Source: Citrus sinensis (taxonomy: Eukaryota > Streptophyta > Magnoliopsida > Sapindales > Rutaceae). Taken from it: a DNA stretch of 64,000 nucleotides. The position numbers and the translations under genes are program-made. The stretch is from contig NC_068559.1 of NCBI RefSeq assembly GCF_022201045.2, positions 18,347,501-18,411,500 of the forward strand, read 5' to 3'. The notes beneath the pieces were generated by a model that was not told the DNA's origin, made no database searches, and saw only the letters and a program-made list of their open reading frames with translations. Below, piece after piece: positions 35,301 to 49,553 of the stretch; positions within the stretch are counted from its first letter, which is position 1; each line of letters begins with the position of its first letter.

Positions 35301-38300
35301 ACACTTTGTTCAGCCTACTCAAGAACATTATCCTCAAAGTAAAGCAGCATCCGGGAAAAAAAGCCAGACATTATGATGACGAAACTCATAAAAAGATAAA
35401 TGGGAGATAAAGAATTAGACTTAAATTTCAGTTTCAACATATGAAGTCCATGCAATGTGTTACAGTATTGCACAATGTGGATGTTATAACACATAAATTT
35501 CATTTTTATCTTGGCATTAATGAAATATTTCCGGCTATCTAATAATTTTCTGTCCGAAGTAAGAAGAAAAGATACAAAATAAAAAATTGTTGATTCGTAC
35601 CTTATTAATGAAAATTAGCATATGCATATTGTCAATATTTCACATGTATCTAATGTTAATGTAATAATATTATGCAAGAATGTTCACACTTGGAATGAAA
35701 ACTGAAGTATGAATAGAAAATTTCTGAATTGTCACAACTGAAGGTGCTTTTACTAGCAAAATAAAGATTACATCACAATTCAGCTATAGCATGAATTTCC
35801 ATGATAGCAATGCTATTGAGAAACTAATACATTCACATTTCAGTTACTTCCAACAGTTTAAATAAACAATTTCATACTGTATCCATATCTCAATCTTTCT
35901 ACATAAATTTTCTATTCATACTTCAGTTAACAGATGTATTACGTAGCTTATCCATATCTGACACAGCCATAGAATGGGACAACAACAGCGAAAACCAAAC
36001 ATAATTCATTTTCATGACTCTACTCAAAACTTGGACAATAATTACCGACAAAATTTGAAAGCAGCAAACATACCTGAACCTCCCGAAGATGATGCGGAAT
36101 TTCTTTGAGAAATCGTGATGGTTGAAGCAGCTGAGCACAATCAGAGTGTTATATGAGAGAGACAACAATAAACAAAATGGTGCAAAAGTTGTGCATACTT
36201 CAAACCTGCCAATTAGCATCCATCATAACATATAGAATAAAAAGCTTTTTCCGAGCACGAGTCATTGCTACATACAGTAGACGCCGTTCCTCCTAAAATT
36301 CTTAAAATGATAATGATTAGAAAATTCCACATTCAAGCAATTTATACTACAAAGAGAAACTTACTAACAATTTTCCACAAAGATTAAAGAGTACCTCAAC
36401 TGAGGTCCCTTTTTCGTTGACAGCACCATTAAATTCATGTACTAAAGGAATTTCAGTTTCATTTGCCTGCACCCAGTTGTTAGGAAGCAGGAAAACAATT
36501 TATCAAACTGAAGTGATAGAGCTACCATTGAAAGCAAAGAAGCAGTAGCAAGAATCAAAACACAAACTGTAATCCACAAGCCAAAGAACAACAAATCACA
36601 AATTATAACTTGAAGAAGTAAAACTATCAATAATCCTCTAGGATAAAGCATATTGTCTAATGCTTTTTTAAAAAAGACAATCAAGACTGATGGAATGATA
36701 TCCTTATGAAACGGTTTAAATAGGTATTTTCGGTTCTGATTATGGATTATGTTCAAATTTGATGTATCATTTCAAGGTTGACATTAAATCTATCGATTTT
36801 ATATTCACTAGATATCATATCACTTCTAGTTTCAGCCATATAGTTGTGAGAACACTTGATAAGAGTATTACATTATTATTTGACATATCACCAAATAAAT
36901 GGTTTACCTACCATGCGATCACAAAAGCCTTATTTGTCAAGAAACATCAGTCAAGCCAAAAGAAACTTGTTTTCTCTTACTTGATTATGTTTTAATGACT
37001 ATTGTGGAGCTACTGATGCATATTAGCTAGGTCATTTAGCACTAGATAAAGTTAACCTTTGTAAATGTTATAATAACAAAAAAAATTGAACTTTTCTGAT
37101 GTTGTGCAAAGTGTCAAACCCAAATATAGCAGATTCCATGTCTGGTTAGATGAATGCTTCAGTAGGTTGAAATCCAATACAGAATCATATATAACACAAT
37201 CTGAACGTGAATTCTATGGAGAAACCCCTATTAGTTTGATACTGAAATTTTGCCACGAGCATTTCAACAACAAACCTTAATCTTTGTTCTATTGAAAACA
37301 TACTCCATAACAACACTCGCTCAATGCTGAAAGCATACATGCAGTCAAAAGAGTTACTGAACACTATAAAAATGATTAAAAACTTTAAGAATAATTATTA
37401 ATAAGAACAATTATAGCCATTTTGGAAATTATATGCATAAAAACTAGCAAAGAACTCAGCCAATTACCTTTGCGACAAAAACAATGTCCCATTCTAAGCC
37501 TTTTGACTACACAAGCAAAATGAAGAAGATAAGATGAAAACTAAGCTGAACACATTTAATGATTACACTAGTAAGTGCCCTGGAAGTCCTTGGGAACAAA
37601 CAAGATGTTTGAGAGGAAAATACCTGATGAATGGTAGTCAATGTGACAGAATTTTCATTATCATGCCTTTGGGTACGAAAATTTTCTGTCTCTCGCTCTG
37701 ATATGTAGTCAATAAAAGCTTTGAGTACATTAATACAGCCTTTTTTATCTTGATCCACATTTCCCTCCTCTTTTGCTGCCGTAAATTTTGTAGATAAAAA
37801 ATCAGTGACGTCGGCTAACAGGTATTGGAGAACCTGCAATGTGGAATAGCCAAATTAATGCACATATCAAACTCTCTATTTCATTCTATTAGTCAAATTA
37901 TATGGTACATAAATTGTTAGTCTTGAAGCCTCTTATGACAACAGTTGTCTCTCGAAACAATATTGGCACAAGAATCATTAATTCATTAAGTTGTTTGTTG
38001 AGCTCTCTTGATGAACTTTCATACAACAGTTAGATGGAGGACACTAACCTGGGATAGGGACAAGATCCATATACAAAAAAGAACATGGATTTATGACTCC
38101 TTAAACAAGCTAAAGGTGAATCAAAAGGAGAATGAGAACTCTGGACCGAGCAATGCAACAAAAACAACTAAATTCCATTGATCTGCTGCTACTAAAATGA
38201 AAGCAGCACATCCGAACAATTTAGTAAAATCAGCGGTTTTGGATAACCCAAAATATTGACTAATCAAAATAGAGCAAAGTTGGACAAATAAAAGAGAGAG

Positions 38301-41300
38301 GGGAATAAAGATACAAAAATTATGGATGTGTAAGGAAAACTGATATATTCTACTCACATATATGGATGACAATTAGGTGATAAGTTTTCATGCAGTTGTA
38401 GCCTAAATTTGCATCAAATTGAAAGAACTGAACTTACAGATCTGAGGTCATTGTCTTCATTTAGCAATTTCCCTCCATCAAAATCAACAACTGCCCTTTG
38501 CTCAAGAAGGTATTTCTAAAAAGTGAAAAACATATAAGCATATAAGGTAAGACATAAGTATACCAAAGAACAAAATTGATGAACAACTAGATAAAAATAT
38601 ATTCTAATAATTTAGTAGTGAAGCTAGTCATTGGGAAGAACAGTTCTATGCCACAAAAACATTGAACCTGACCAGAAAAATTGACTAGGAAGGAGCTTGA
38701 TTAACATAGCATGTTTGATGAAACAGAAAGCTATTTGCTAAAGCCAAAAACATGACAATAGCTTCTAAGAAGATGGAAAATAGACGCATGCAAATTAAAC
38801 TAAAACAGTTCTCTTCAAAATTTGGCAGACGAAAGACGAACCTGAGGTACCATGTTTGCCACAGACGTTATGACAGCCGAAATTGATGGTTCCTGTAACG
38901 AATTAATGGGTGAAATGGACTTCTCCAGGAAGTTGATGCTTAACTGGCTATGTTAACTTTAACAGGAAAAGTTACAAGAAGCTAATTTCGTATTTAATAT
39001 AATAATTAGTTTAGCTGAAATCAAGCCTAGTTGCATGAGGCCAAGCAAGCTCAATTCAGATAACTACACCAAAATTAGATAATAAGTCATCACAAAATTT
39101 GGTTCAGAATAACTTTTTCTCATTGAAGATTCATTTCTATTAACAGATATATAAAAGAAAGAATGGAATATTTCACTAAAAAATGAGACATGGTCTGTAA
39201 TTACCCGACGAACAAGTTTTGATATCATCTCTAGGGTTAACAACACCTTGCGTCCTTGGGTAAGTTGGCTCCTGTGATCAATTAAGGGATAAAAGATAAG
39301 CAACTTTCTATACAGCACACCATTAGAACAGAATCAATAGAAGCTCATGTTTGTGTCTAATGAGTGAGAGAGATTCACTAGCCCCACATGAAATAACTGG
39401 ATTCTTACAATGTTACTAACAATGATTTCAGGAAAACAGGTTTCTAATGAAATTTTACTATTTAAATCTTAGGTGATATAACCAGATTGATTCTCATTAT
39501 AGCATCAGACACCCCTACGAATGCAATTAAGAGACAACCACCAACTCAAATGTCTCGCAAAATCATTAGCAAGAAACCACAAAATCCTTCAGATGCAATA
39601 CCATCTTAAAGAAATTTTGCTTGCAACAATTCAGTACAACCGTTTTATCAACAGAAGTTCATCCCATCTAAAGGATAAGAATAGACGAGCGAAAGGACAA
39701 AAGGAAAAGGGAACAATTGAGGTCTAAAAAAAATGATGATGATTTTCTGAAGAAAATAGTATATGAATTGGTGTAATAATTGAGTTGAGAAAACATCTTC
39801 AAGTTAATCTACTGAATGCTAGGAGAATAAGCTATAGCTAATGAAGTACTGGAAAGATAATATACTAATAGGTGTAATAATTGAGTTGAGAAAACATCAT
39901 TTAAAGATAAATCTATTGAATGCTAGAAGGAAAGCTATAGCTAATGAAGTATTAGAATTATGGTATTGAATCAGCATTTGCTGTCGGTACTGCAAGAAAA
40001 TCACAATATCGACATCTAATGCCAAATAAGAGCATTTGGTTTATTCCAAATAAAATATACAGTTAGACTTTTACTTGCTTTGGTTTATTCAAAATCATTT
40101 ATCACATGTACGCATGACAAGAACAAATTGGTAAACAAAACCTCTTGAAGGTACCAGAAATCTTTGCACCAAAAATGTCACAAGCAGCAGATATGAAGCT
40201 GCATTTTCTGATAATTGAGATTTTATCGATATGATCTATTACCTGACAGAAAGAGAAACAGAGTCATCATCAATACAAGAGCCTTATGATGGGTATATGC
40301 CTCTTAAGTAAATTGTAATAAGTACTCTCCTGCTAAAAGAATAATAAAAAAATAATAATGTTAAGCACTTACCCTCTTCTTTTCTTCTTTCTCGAGAAGA
40401 AGGAAAGCCTTGAATACTCGGCGGTAAGGGCCATCATCACAACCAGGCAATGTTGTTCTCAGCATCGCAATGATTGCTCTAACTACCTATTACAAGACTA
40501 TTTCAGCAAATAAACATCTTGGTAAAACAGAAGAAAATAGCATCAAACATCAAAAAGTAGGGAATAAAGGAACAAAATACAAGATTTAGAATAACTCAAA
40601 AGAGAGCACAAAGAAGTTGAAAAACAATTAACACATTACGTTACAGGTCTAGATAACTTGTAATAGTTGGCCAAGAGATGAGGAAATGATAAAGAGCGGG
40701 CTTTTCCAGTGATGTCATAACTAATTCCACTAAAGAGTATAGGGAGGAACAACCATATGAATTTGTGTTTGTTAATGGCAATCAATATGGAAGTAAAAAA
40801 AATCCAAAAGCAATGCATGTTTAAAGTAATTAGTTAATATGGATGACACAAAAAGCACTTTGGAAGTATATCCGACCTTTTTCCTGTAGAAGGCCACACC
40901 ATGAATGTTAAATGGTATTTTCCTCTCGCGAAAAGCTGTTTGGAAGACCTTCCCTGATACCTGTAGTACAAATGAAGCAATAGTTCTTTAGCAGAAGTTT
41001 CTCTCTTTATCTTATGCACAATATGGAAATTAAGGTTGACCTGTCGGCGGTAGAGAATTGCTATACTACCATAGGAGCATATTGAAGCTGGACCATTAGA
41101 AGCATGTTCCAGGATTTTGTCAATAATGAATGCACATTGTGCATCCTCATTGTGACATTCCTTGATGATTATCTGTATTTCAAGTCCCAGTAATGGAGAA
41201 ACAAAATTAGCAACTCAAGAAATTTGAAATGTACAAAGCACATAAAAATGTTAGGATACCTTAGATCCATGGGAATTATCTGTCTGAACATTCTTTAATT

Positions 41301-44300
41301 GGCATCTCTTCACATTATGTTGTATAAGTGAAGATGCAGCCTCAACGATACATCGTGTAGACCGATAGTTTCTAGTAAGTCTTATCTGAATCATGAATAT
41401 GTAACATTTAGGAATCTACAAATTGAGATATGGAAGACATGTTTATAAGAACTTCACTCAAATTTTTAAGCATGCCAAATAGTCCATAATCAAGCAAAAG
41501 TAAATGAGAATGATAAAGTAGTTATGAGGAACCAGACCTCTTTGTAGTTCAGAAAATCTTTACGAAAAGAATCAAATCCTGAAATGTCAGCTCCATTGAA
41601 ACTGAAAATGGACTGCAATAATGTATATAGCATTCAACTTAGGTACAACTAAGAAAGAAATTTGATGAGGTTAAAATGAGCACTTGGAAAGGCTTCAACT
41701 TCCCTCAAAATAATCCACAAATATATATATACGCACACACACACACACTCATACCTGATCATCATCACCAACAATAGTTATGCGGTTATGAGATGCGAGA
41801 ATCTGTAGGAGACTGTATTGCATGGCACTCGTGTCCTGGAATTCATCTACTATGATGGCCTTCCATGAATCCTGGTACTCCTGGAAAACTTCAAATTGGA
41901 AGAGCATGCAATTGTCACCATGGAGTAATGCTTAAAACTCTATAAAAGGATCAACAAAATTAGATGATATGAACCTTCAGGAAAAGTACTGAGCAGTTTC
42001 ACAGAACAGCTGATTAAATCATGGTAGTCCAGAGCATTACAAGACCTTAATATGCCATTGTAGTTTTCAAGAATTGCAGCCTGCTTTAGATCCAAAGTTC
42101 AGAATTTCATGATTACAAGCGACAATACCAGAAAAGATATGAAAACTAGCAAGTTATCAAAGCTTACTCCGATCTCATCACCAATTTTACGGAACTCTGC
42201 AGGAGTCTTTCCAGAAGCTTTAGCCTGAAATAGAGTAACATCAGAGAGACAATTCCACATACAGTCGTAACTCAAACCAATAAGTTTAATCAGAAAAAGT
42301 AATAACAATAATAAATTCACATTTTTTTTAATTTTAAAAAGGTGGAATCACTATCACAAGTATAAATATCTTATCAAAATCAATTGGATATCTGCCATAA
42401 CTATTAGGCATCATTATCTTATAATTTATACTTGTGATAGTCAATCAATCTTGTCAAAAGCTGTAAGCCAATAACTACCAATACTTATCAGAGTATATAG
42501 TTGAGTATGCCAGGCTTATAACAAAGTTATCATGTGAATCTATTTCTGGCTTGCATGATGGAATGTTTCACCCATTTTCCCGATAGACCACATCCATACC
42601 CTCTCTCTCAAATTTGTTGTACTTACAAAGCTTAAAAGAGGACATGGAAAAGAAAAGCATAGCATTCATCATGAAAAGACTGGCCCTCATGTAGCCAAAA
42701 TGACCATCTGTTGTCAGCATATCAGTACTAATTCTCTTTACAACTAGGACTTATTCAACTTGACTCAAGCGTCTATGGTATAGAAGATATTCCTTGTTCT
42801 AATCTCTATGAAGAACCTACATGTAGCCTCATCTTGGTAATTTATCCTGGCTAAATATGTGTATTAGTTTCCCAGGACATATATAATTCACTGGGGAGAA
42901 ATATTACTTCAATCGTAAGTCTTCTATTTGCTGCTTACAATTATCCACATGGGTAACAAATTACTAACCTGAGTCACAAACTTCTGCCATTTCTTGGACT
43001 TGTCCTTCAAATATTCCAGACACCTCATACGATTAGAATCATCAACAGGTTTGCAAGCATTGTCATTCTGTTTACTTTTTTCATTTTCCAATAACCGCAC
43101 TGCCTCAATAATTGCTCTCCTTTGTTGCCCATGTCCATATATTAAGAACTCTGATGTTCGTTCTAACCTATATCATAAGTAGCCATAAGATACAAGAGTT
43201 AAATAATTAAGTAAACAAAGAGATGACAGAAGAAAAAATTGGCTATCAGCGTTGAAATAGAAAGAAGGAGATAAGCAGTACCAAACAAAAAATCTATGAT
43301 GATTGTAGAAGGGAACTAGTAGAACTATAAATTGAAGCCACCATGATTAAGAGAGGGGGATCTAAGTGTCTAACAGATCTATGTAGTGTAGAATAACTAA
43401 TAGCCGTTAACCTAAGGCTTCATTGTAAATAAATATACCACCATCATGGAAAGTAAGCATTATTGTAAAGCAAGAATACTATAGATGATGATTGCTGGTA
43501 AAAGATTAAAAATACAATAAAACGATATAGGCTTAAGCCTGTCCATCAGTCAAGCTCAATCACCAATACCCAGATTCAGAATAATACAAACTTAAGTGAT
43601 GTGAAATTATAAAACCTACAAATGAACTAATAATCTCCTTGACATTTCACTGTCTAATAAAAGGCATAAAAGATTACCCATATTAGTCTCTCATGGTACT
43701 CAGAATAGTGGCCAAAACTTTCTTTTCTACTTCCAGGATTACATTGTGTTATAGAGTTATGCCCTAAACCTTATCAGTTAACATAATTATGTCCAAATGA
43801 TTTCAAACCACATCAAGACGGGTATAGGAGGCTTGATCTAAATAAAATACTAGCATTCAACATATTTGCATGGTATTAAGCCAGGCCATCTAAATTAGAA
43901 CCTGATAAAGAAAAAAGACCAAAATTCAACATGCAACATTCTTGAAATTCAAACCAGCATACATACATAAAACTTTATGCAAGGACAACCTTGATCATAA
44001 ACAGTCTATAATATGCATAATATTTGGAGTTCCACAAAGTCTTTTAATCAAAACTGGTAATTGGTTTATAGTTGCTTGGCAGGTGTAACTGACAGTAAAG
44101 TTTTCATTACCGGAAAAATTGATGATGTTAATATGTTCTTTCAGCATACTCTCTAAGACCATGTATACTTAAAAGTCTTCCATAATCTCAGAGCGAAACA
44201 GAACCCAAAGCAAACACTAACCATGTTAGTAGACAAAATAAAGATTAAATGACTGCAGAATGTGCTTACTTTTCGGCATGTGAACGACAGAGTTGCAAAG

Positions 44301-45938
44301 AAAATGAATGGAATGTGCTGATTGTAAGCTCTTTGGCAGTTGCCTTCCCAACTATTGATCCAATGCGGTCTCTCATCTCAGAAGCTGCTGCTGTAGTAAA
44401 AGTCATAGCCAGAATGTTTGACGGACTTATACCCTAACCAGATTTTGGGTTAAAGAAAGAACTGTTAAAAAGTATCAAATGGCACTTCCAAAATGAAGAT
44501 GGGAAAAACTTGTGAGCTTTTCTACATATGACAGGATATGAGGTATTCATGCAATCACTAGGAGAACACGCGAGTGATGCAGAGGTCTCTATATATAATT
44601 AACTAGAAAAATAGCAAGTGAAAAATGAAGAGATCATTGACAGCAAAGTTTTGGTAATACCTCATTAAGCAAAAACAAAACACGCCCAACCATTGTCGAA
44701 GTCTAACATCAAAAGAAGAAATTTTGGATTTAACCATAGATGGAATATTTCAGGAAAAGCATTAATGTGAAAGAGAGACTGAGAGCACAAGAGACCTTCC
44801 CACTTCCTGGACCTGCAACAATCAGTAAAGGGGTTGACATATCACCACAAGCTGCTTCAAGCTGCTGATCATTTAAGGATTGCAAGTATTTTGAGTATTC
44901 ATCAGGCATATTCCCTGTCTTTATGGTCTGAATGGTATCTGTCTTCTCCATGCTAGACTTCATATCACCAGCCAGGTCCATTGAGATATCCATTCTTATG
45001 TTCTCATTGGTGGTGACAGACTCTAAACTGGCGTTAAGATGAGTACAGCTATTATCATTCTGATGAGTTTCCTCATAAATGCCACTATTTTGAGCTTTCC
45101 TTACATCTTTAGCAGCAGATTTCTCGCATATAGCATCAATCTCTTGCAAAATTGAATCATCAAAATCATCGTCTAAAGGGCTAGGCATTGAGAAAGATTC
45201 ACTCATGTTAAAAAACTCCGGTTGTTTTATTGGAGTTATAAAAGGATCCGATATATCCAAAGGAACACCATTTGTCCTTTCATTTGACAAATCATTGAGC
45301 ACACATGAAATGCCGCTAAATTCACCAACCACTGACTTGACACCATTTATAGTTTGCAGAGATGGTGTGCTAACAGGTATCTCTGCAAGAGGAACCCTTT
45401 TGACACTAGTAATTGAATCCGGGGATTCAATTGGAATTGAATTTGAATCCCTACTCCTGAAATTAAAATCAATCGTATTATTAAGCTTACATATATTGAT
45501 GTTTGATTATGAGTTTTCAGTTGTGACAGATTACAATTATAATGTCCAATTTTGATTTTCTAAGCAATTTCACGGAGAGAGATTAATGCTAAATTTAATT
45601 CAGTTATTAGGGCTTTAATCAATTCAGCAAAAAATGAAACAAATCTTTCTACTCTTGAGTGTCAGCTAATTTTAATTTCTCGCAAAAATGAAATAAACAA
45701 GTCACATAAAAATTATAACTCAAATCAATTATCTTCGAATTAAAATAAAGAGAAAATGAATCTTGAACTGCACTCACTTATTAGGAAATTGACGGTCAAA
45801 ATCAACGGCCTGGCGCTGCCGTTTACGGTCAAGAAATGGCTTTGCCGCTCTGAAATTCTGAGAAACCCGAGACCTGTGAGACTCATTGATTTGATCGACT
45901 GGAAGATGAGTCGTTACATTAACATTTTCCTTTAACAT
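32359..45938 (-). CDS. SRS2: SRS2-like ATP-dependent DNA helicase (UvrD/Rep, SF1)
   Basis: 29 exons (high to low): 45938-45778, 45456-44796, 44702-44661, 44433-44270, 43167-42969, 42224-42168, 42080-41975, 41888-41755, 41612-41538, 41385-41260, 41172-41041, 40960-40877, 40486-40373, 40242-40142, 39271-39205, 38892-38842, 38515-38438, 37833-37624, 37506-37468, 36466-36395, 36292-36206, 36130-36074, 35314-35118, 35013-34920, 34142-34092, 33353-33291, 33205-33146, 32624-32562, 32448-32359. All phases agree; 1144 aa, close to Arabidopsis SRS2 (about 1150). Residues 1-230 are a low-complexity acidic N-terminus. Motifs: I AGPGSGKTST (about 267-276), Ia [20 protein letters not shown] (477-482), III GDDDQ (504-508), IV TRNYRS (537-542), V TTIHQSKGLEW (850-860), [10 protein letters not shown] (898-905). 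A nuclear 3'-5' helicase that disrupts or anneals recombination intermediates is expected. It diverges from USB1. Confidence 0.95.
41716..41750. repeat. AT/AC microsatellite next to an SRS2 splice donor
   Basis: ATATATATAT followed by an AC run. On the coding (minus) strand this is a GT-rich tract just downstream of the donor of the exon 41888-41755. It may be polymorphic. Confidence 0.7.
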
Positions 45939-46741
45939 TGTTTTTTTTATGGAGCGAAGTTTGAAGCAGAGAGATGAGTCAGCTTCCTGAGGAAGGAAAC
46001 CCTGACGTTGGTAAAAAGAAGGAAATTAGGCGTGGGTTCCCTCCTATTTGTAATTCAAATTATGGGGCTTTGGGCATGGGCCTATAATGGTTGGGTTTTT
46101 TGGAAGACTTGAACTATTGGCACCCTTCTGAAATCCTTATAAAACCCTTTTCTTTTTACAATTGCATTAAAAATCGTATTAAAAGACAAAATAAATCTAA
46201 TAATATCACCATATTTCTCTCTCTAACTCTTTACATCCATACAATTGCATTTAAGTGTTTTACATTTTTTATTTTCTCACAAACACTTTTGCATTCTAAA
46301 CTTTTTTCTTTTTTTAATTAAAAAAATTACATGATATCTATTTGAGTTTACTTTTAATTACTTAATTCACACACACATATGTATGTATGATTTTTTTGTC
46401 AAATATATATGATTTAATAATTTAAAAATTTGTAAAAAAATTTGTAATTAGAGTTATTTGAAAGAATCTGAATTTTTTTCTTTTCAGGTCAGAAAGAAAT
46501 TGAAACTAAAAGAAAAGTATTTTGAGAATTAAAGTAGATTTTGACAGAAAAAGAATTTTTTAAAAAAAATTGCAAGTCCTGATAGTCCCACTGCCGGCCC
46601 ATTAGTTGTGAACTTGTAAAAGTAAAAATAATTAGATAAATAAATTGCCTATTTTCCTCTCTCTTAAGACTTAAATCGCTAGTGTGGCGCGCGCACGAGA
46701 ATAAAAATAAAATGGAAGCCTTGTATTTTTCCAAAAAAAAA
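45939..46741. promoter_or_regulatory. Divergent SRS2/USB1 intergenic region
   Basis: About 800 bp separate the SRS2 ATG (45938, minus) from the USB1 ATG (46742, plus). The centre is AT-rich with no clear element. Both ends become GC-richer. It is a likely bidirectional control region. Confidence 0.5.
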
Positions 46742-46757
46742 ATGGAAGCCTTGTTAG
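46710..46757 (+). repeat. Duplicated start-codon segment of USB1
   Basis: AAAATGGAAGCCTTGT occurs twice, 30 bases apart, giving two in-frame ATGs that both read MEAL (46712 and 46742). The spacer encodes YFSKKK. Confidence 0.75.
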
Positions 46758-48155
46758 CTTCGTACGGGGACTCGTCTTCAGACTCGGACACAGAACGCGG
46801 CAACCCAAGCAACAGCGGCATCAACTCTTCTAGCTCGCAACCGGAGACGACCAATTTACCTTTGCCCCCGCCTCCTCTCTCTCTCGTTAACCCTCCCAAT
46901 TCCCTTGGTAAATACAACATCTCCTCAATTAACGGTAGTCTTTCGATTCTTATTTATGCTCACCAGCTGTTTGCTGTTTTGCCAACGAAAGGTTCGATAG
47001 ATCATCATCTTCCCACCGGTCAGCCTAGTAGAGTCAGGAACTTTCCCCACGTTGAAGGCAATTATGCTTTACACGTATATATCCCAGGTGAATCTACTTC
47101 TCTTTTGTGATCATCTCATCTAAAAATGCTTTATTTATTTATTTATTTATTTTTGGACTAATAACGGCATTGTATCTGTAGTTCTTATACCATTGGCGCC
47201 AAAGAAAGAGCTGGCTCAGTTCTTGAAGAGGGTCTCGTCTATTTTGCCCGGTATTTACGTTGTTGATGTCGATGTTCCATTTACCAGTCTCCGCAAAGAC
47301 GATTCGGAGTTGGAGCAAGTTGCATTTGGAAGGGAATTTCACATTAGTTTGGGCAGAACCGTCCCTATTCGCGTGCACCAAATTGACTCCATTGTGGCAA
47401 TGCTTCGCCAGAGGCTTCAGTCTCAGCGGCGGTGTGATTATCGTCTATTCTCTAGTCATTTTGATACATTATTTATTATGATGAGGTTTCTAATACTTTT
47501 TTTTTTTTTTGTGCTGAGTAGATATTGGATTGATTTTAGTAAGTGGGAGGCTTTTGTTAATGATGATCGCACGCGCACGTTTCTTTCCTTAGAAGTTATT
47601 ACTGGAGGACTACTTGAGGTATGCTTTATTCATCTCTTATGTAGATTACCCTTTTTATTATCTTTGTATACCATGGATGTTTGTAAACCATGGATGCTAG
47701 CAATTACTAGTATTGGTAGGATCATTGGTTCATCTTTCATGTTATCAAATGATTTTAAATGTTGGCTTTGTTTGACATCTTTTCAGATAACTAAGCAGAT
47801 TCAAGTGGTTAATGAGGTTTACCGGCTTCATAATCTCCCTGAATTTTATAAGGTTCCGTTGTTAGCACCGTCAGTCTTTTGCAAACTATTTTTGTTACTT
47901 TCTTGAACATCTACTATATGTTCTGCCTCATTTATGCTGTAACAAATATTGATACAGGATCCACGCCCTCATATATCATTGGCTTGGCTATTGGGAGATG
48001 TGAGCAGTTCTCTGAAGAGAGTTGTTGTCGAAGAAATGAAGAGATTAAGCGTTGAAAGTTCATTACACAAGCACTTTTTTTCTTGCAAATTTGGAGGCAT
48101 CCATTGCAAGATTGGTAAAAAAACATATAAAATATGTAAGTTTTCAGGCGAATGA
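46742..48155 (+). CDS. USB1: USB1, U6 snRNA 3'-5' phosphodiesterase
   Basis: Exons 46742-46907, 46992-47087, 47182-47431, 47522-47618, 47787-47852, 47958-48155; 290 aa. USB1 (Mpn1) trims and cyclises the U6 snRNA 3' end in the nucleus. It is a 2H phosphoesterase. The two HxS motifs are HIS at 141-143 (GREFHISLGRT) and HIS at 230-232 (PRPHISLAWLLGD). A Ser-rich N-terminus (YGDSSSDSDTE) is followed by the conserved PSRVRNFPHVEGNYALHVYIP. The ATG at 46742 was chosen because family members start close to EALxASYGDSSSDSD. An in-frame ATG 30 bases upstream (46712) would add 10 residues and is part of a small duplication. All splice phases agree. Confidence 0.93.
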
Positions 48156-49349
48156 CAAAATTAAATACTTGTGTTAAATTAAAAGAACTATGTTGCATTT
48201 ATTGTACAGTAATTGTAAGGTAGAATCTGCTGGTCTTAACTCTTAACTACTAGAATCAGTCAACTGCGTAAGATTTTCACCCGGCCATAGATTTTGATAT
48301 TTATGATGCAGTTTGGAAGTTGTGAGGGAAAGAACAGTGATTGATCATCATCATATTTAAACAGAACACTGATAAGTTGTTGTAAGAAAGTTGAGTGCAT
48401 ATTATTCTGTCCCAAAATATTCAGAGCATGTGTCCTGTGTATTTTTTGATAAAAAGTGTGTCCTGTATAATATATATTGTTGGGTTTTTGGGCCCAACAT
48501 GCCTTTGTTTCAAAATATATATATATTGGAACCCTCCCATATTTTTATCATTTTGTGTGATGTGAAGGAGAATCGTGTCACTGTCTGTAAAACAGGCACG
48601 GCCAAGTCGTTATCCAACAGGTGCTTATCGCTGTCAAAATTTATTATGTCCACAGGTAGCAACTCAGCTACAGTATTATGTGGACCCGCTCTATTCTTTA
48701 ACTGCTTGATATTGATAGCTGATATATTTGATGCCACTATGAATATGATGCAACAAGAGCCATCGCTGTCTCACGACATTTAGAAAAAATCACATATAAA
48801 ACACCCCCCCCTCCTCTCTCCAAAAAAAAAAAAAACCGGTGGTGCTCTAAATTATATTTGAAGGCATACGCTTTCATTAATAAATAGCATTATTAGGCGT
48901 CATGCATTGTATTTTGCATGAAAGTGGTAAAAGAGTAAGAAATTAAATTCAGTAATGCGGCATGACATATAGAAAAGGTGCTTTTAAGTACAATTTTTAA
49001 TTTAATGAACATATTTATTTAGTTCAACTAAATACAACAAAGTTTTAAAACTTTGGTTAACAATATTAATAATAATAAAAAAAACCCCAATCGCGCCATC
49101 AAGCATTATCCCTTTTTTTTTAAATCACCTTATCGGCTGATCTTGCAATTGCTTAAAAACAAAAAGATAAATGATATCCACACAACACCACAACTAACTC
49201 TTTCTCGACTTTATTTTAACTAAGTATAATCTGCATATATATTATAAGATTACATCTATTGGGACTTTAAATAAATATGCATAGTAATATAATTTAAAAA
49301 TCTGTTGAAATTAGTTTGAAATTTTACTCTATTCGATTCGTGAAGTCTT
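48156..49349. other. 3' flank of USB1, no supported gene
   Basis: The open frame at 48391-48783 has no family I recognise. A short hairpin TGTTGGG...CCCAACA lies at about 48478-48500, and there are C and A runs at about 48800-48835. Confidence 0.4.
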
Positions 49350-49553
49350 AAATTGAGCGTGTTTTTATTATTATTATTTTTACTACATATTAATATATTA
49401 TAATCAAAACTCTACCGATTCAAATATGGTCTAGTTACAACGTCCACTAAATTTAATTTAGAAAGAAGTCGAGTCCTAATCATTTGGACAATCCATGCAC
49501 TCTAACCTGAGTGCCCGGGTGTTGTCAAATGGGCCAAGAGCCCATTGGCGAAC
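49350..49553 (-). repeat. Degenerate SINE remnant
   Basis: The minus-strand head CCAATGGGCTCTTGGCCCA resembles that of the SINE at 16496 (CCAATGGGCCTTTGGTCCA). A weak box B (AGGACTCGACTTC) lies near 49470. No target duplication found. Confidence 0.45.

Noticed and set aside
48391-48783. 130-codon plus-strand frame downstream of USB1
   Set aside because: No recognisable family, irregular composition and no promoter or splice signals.
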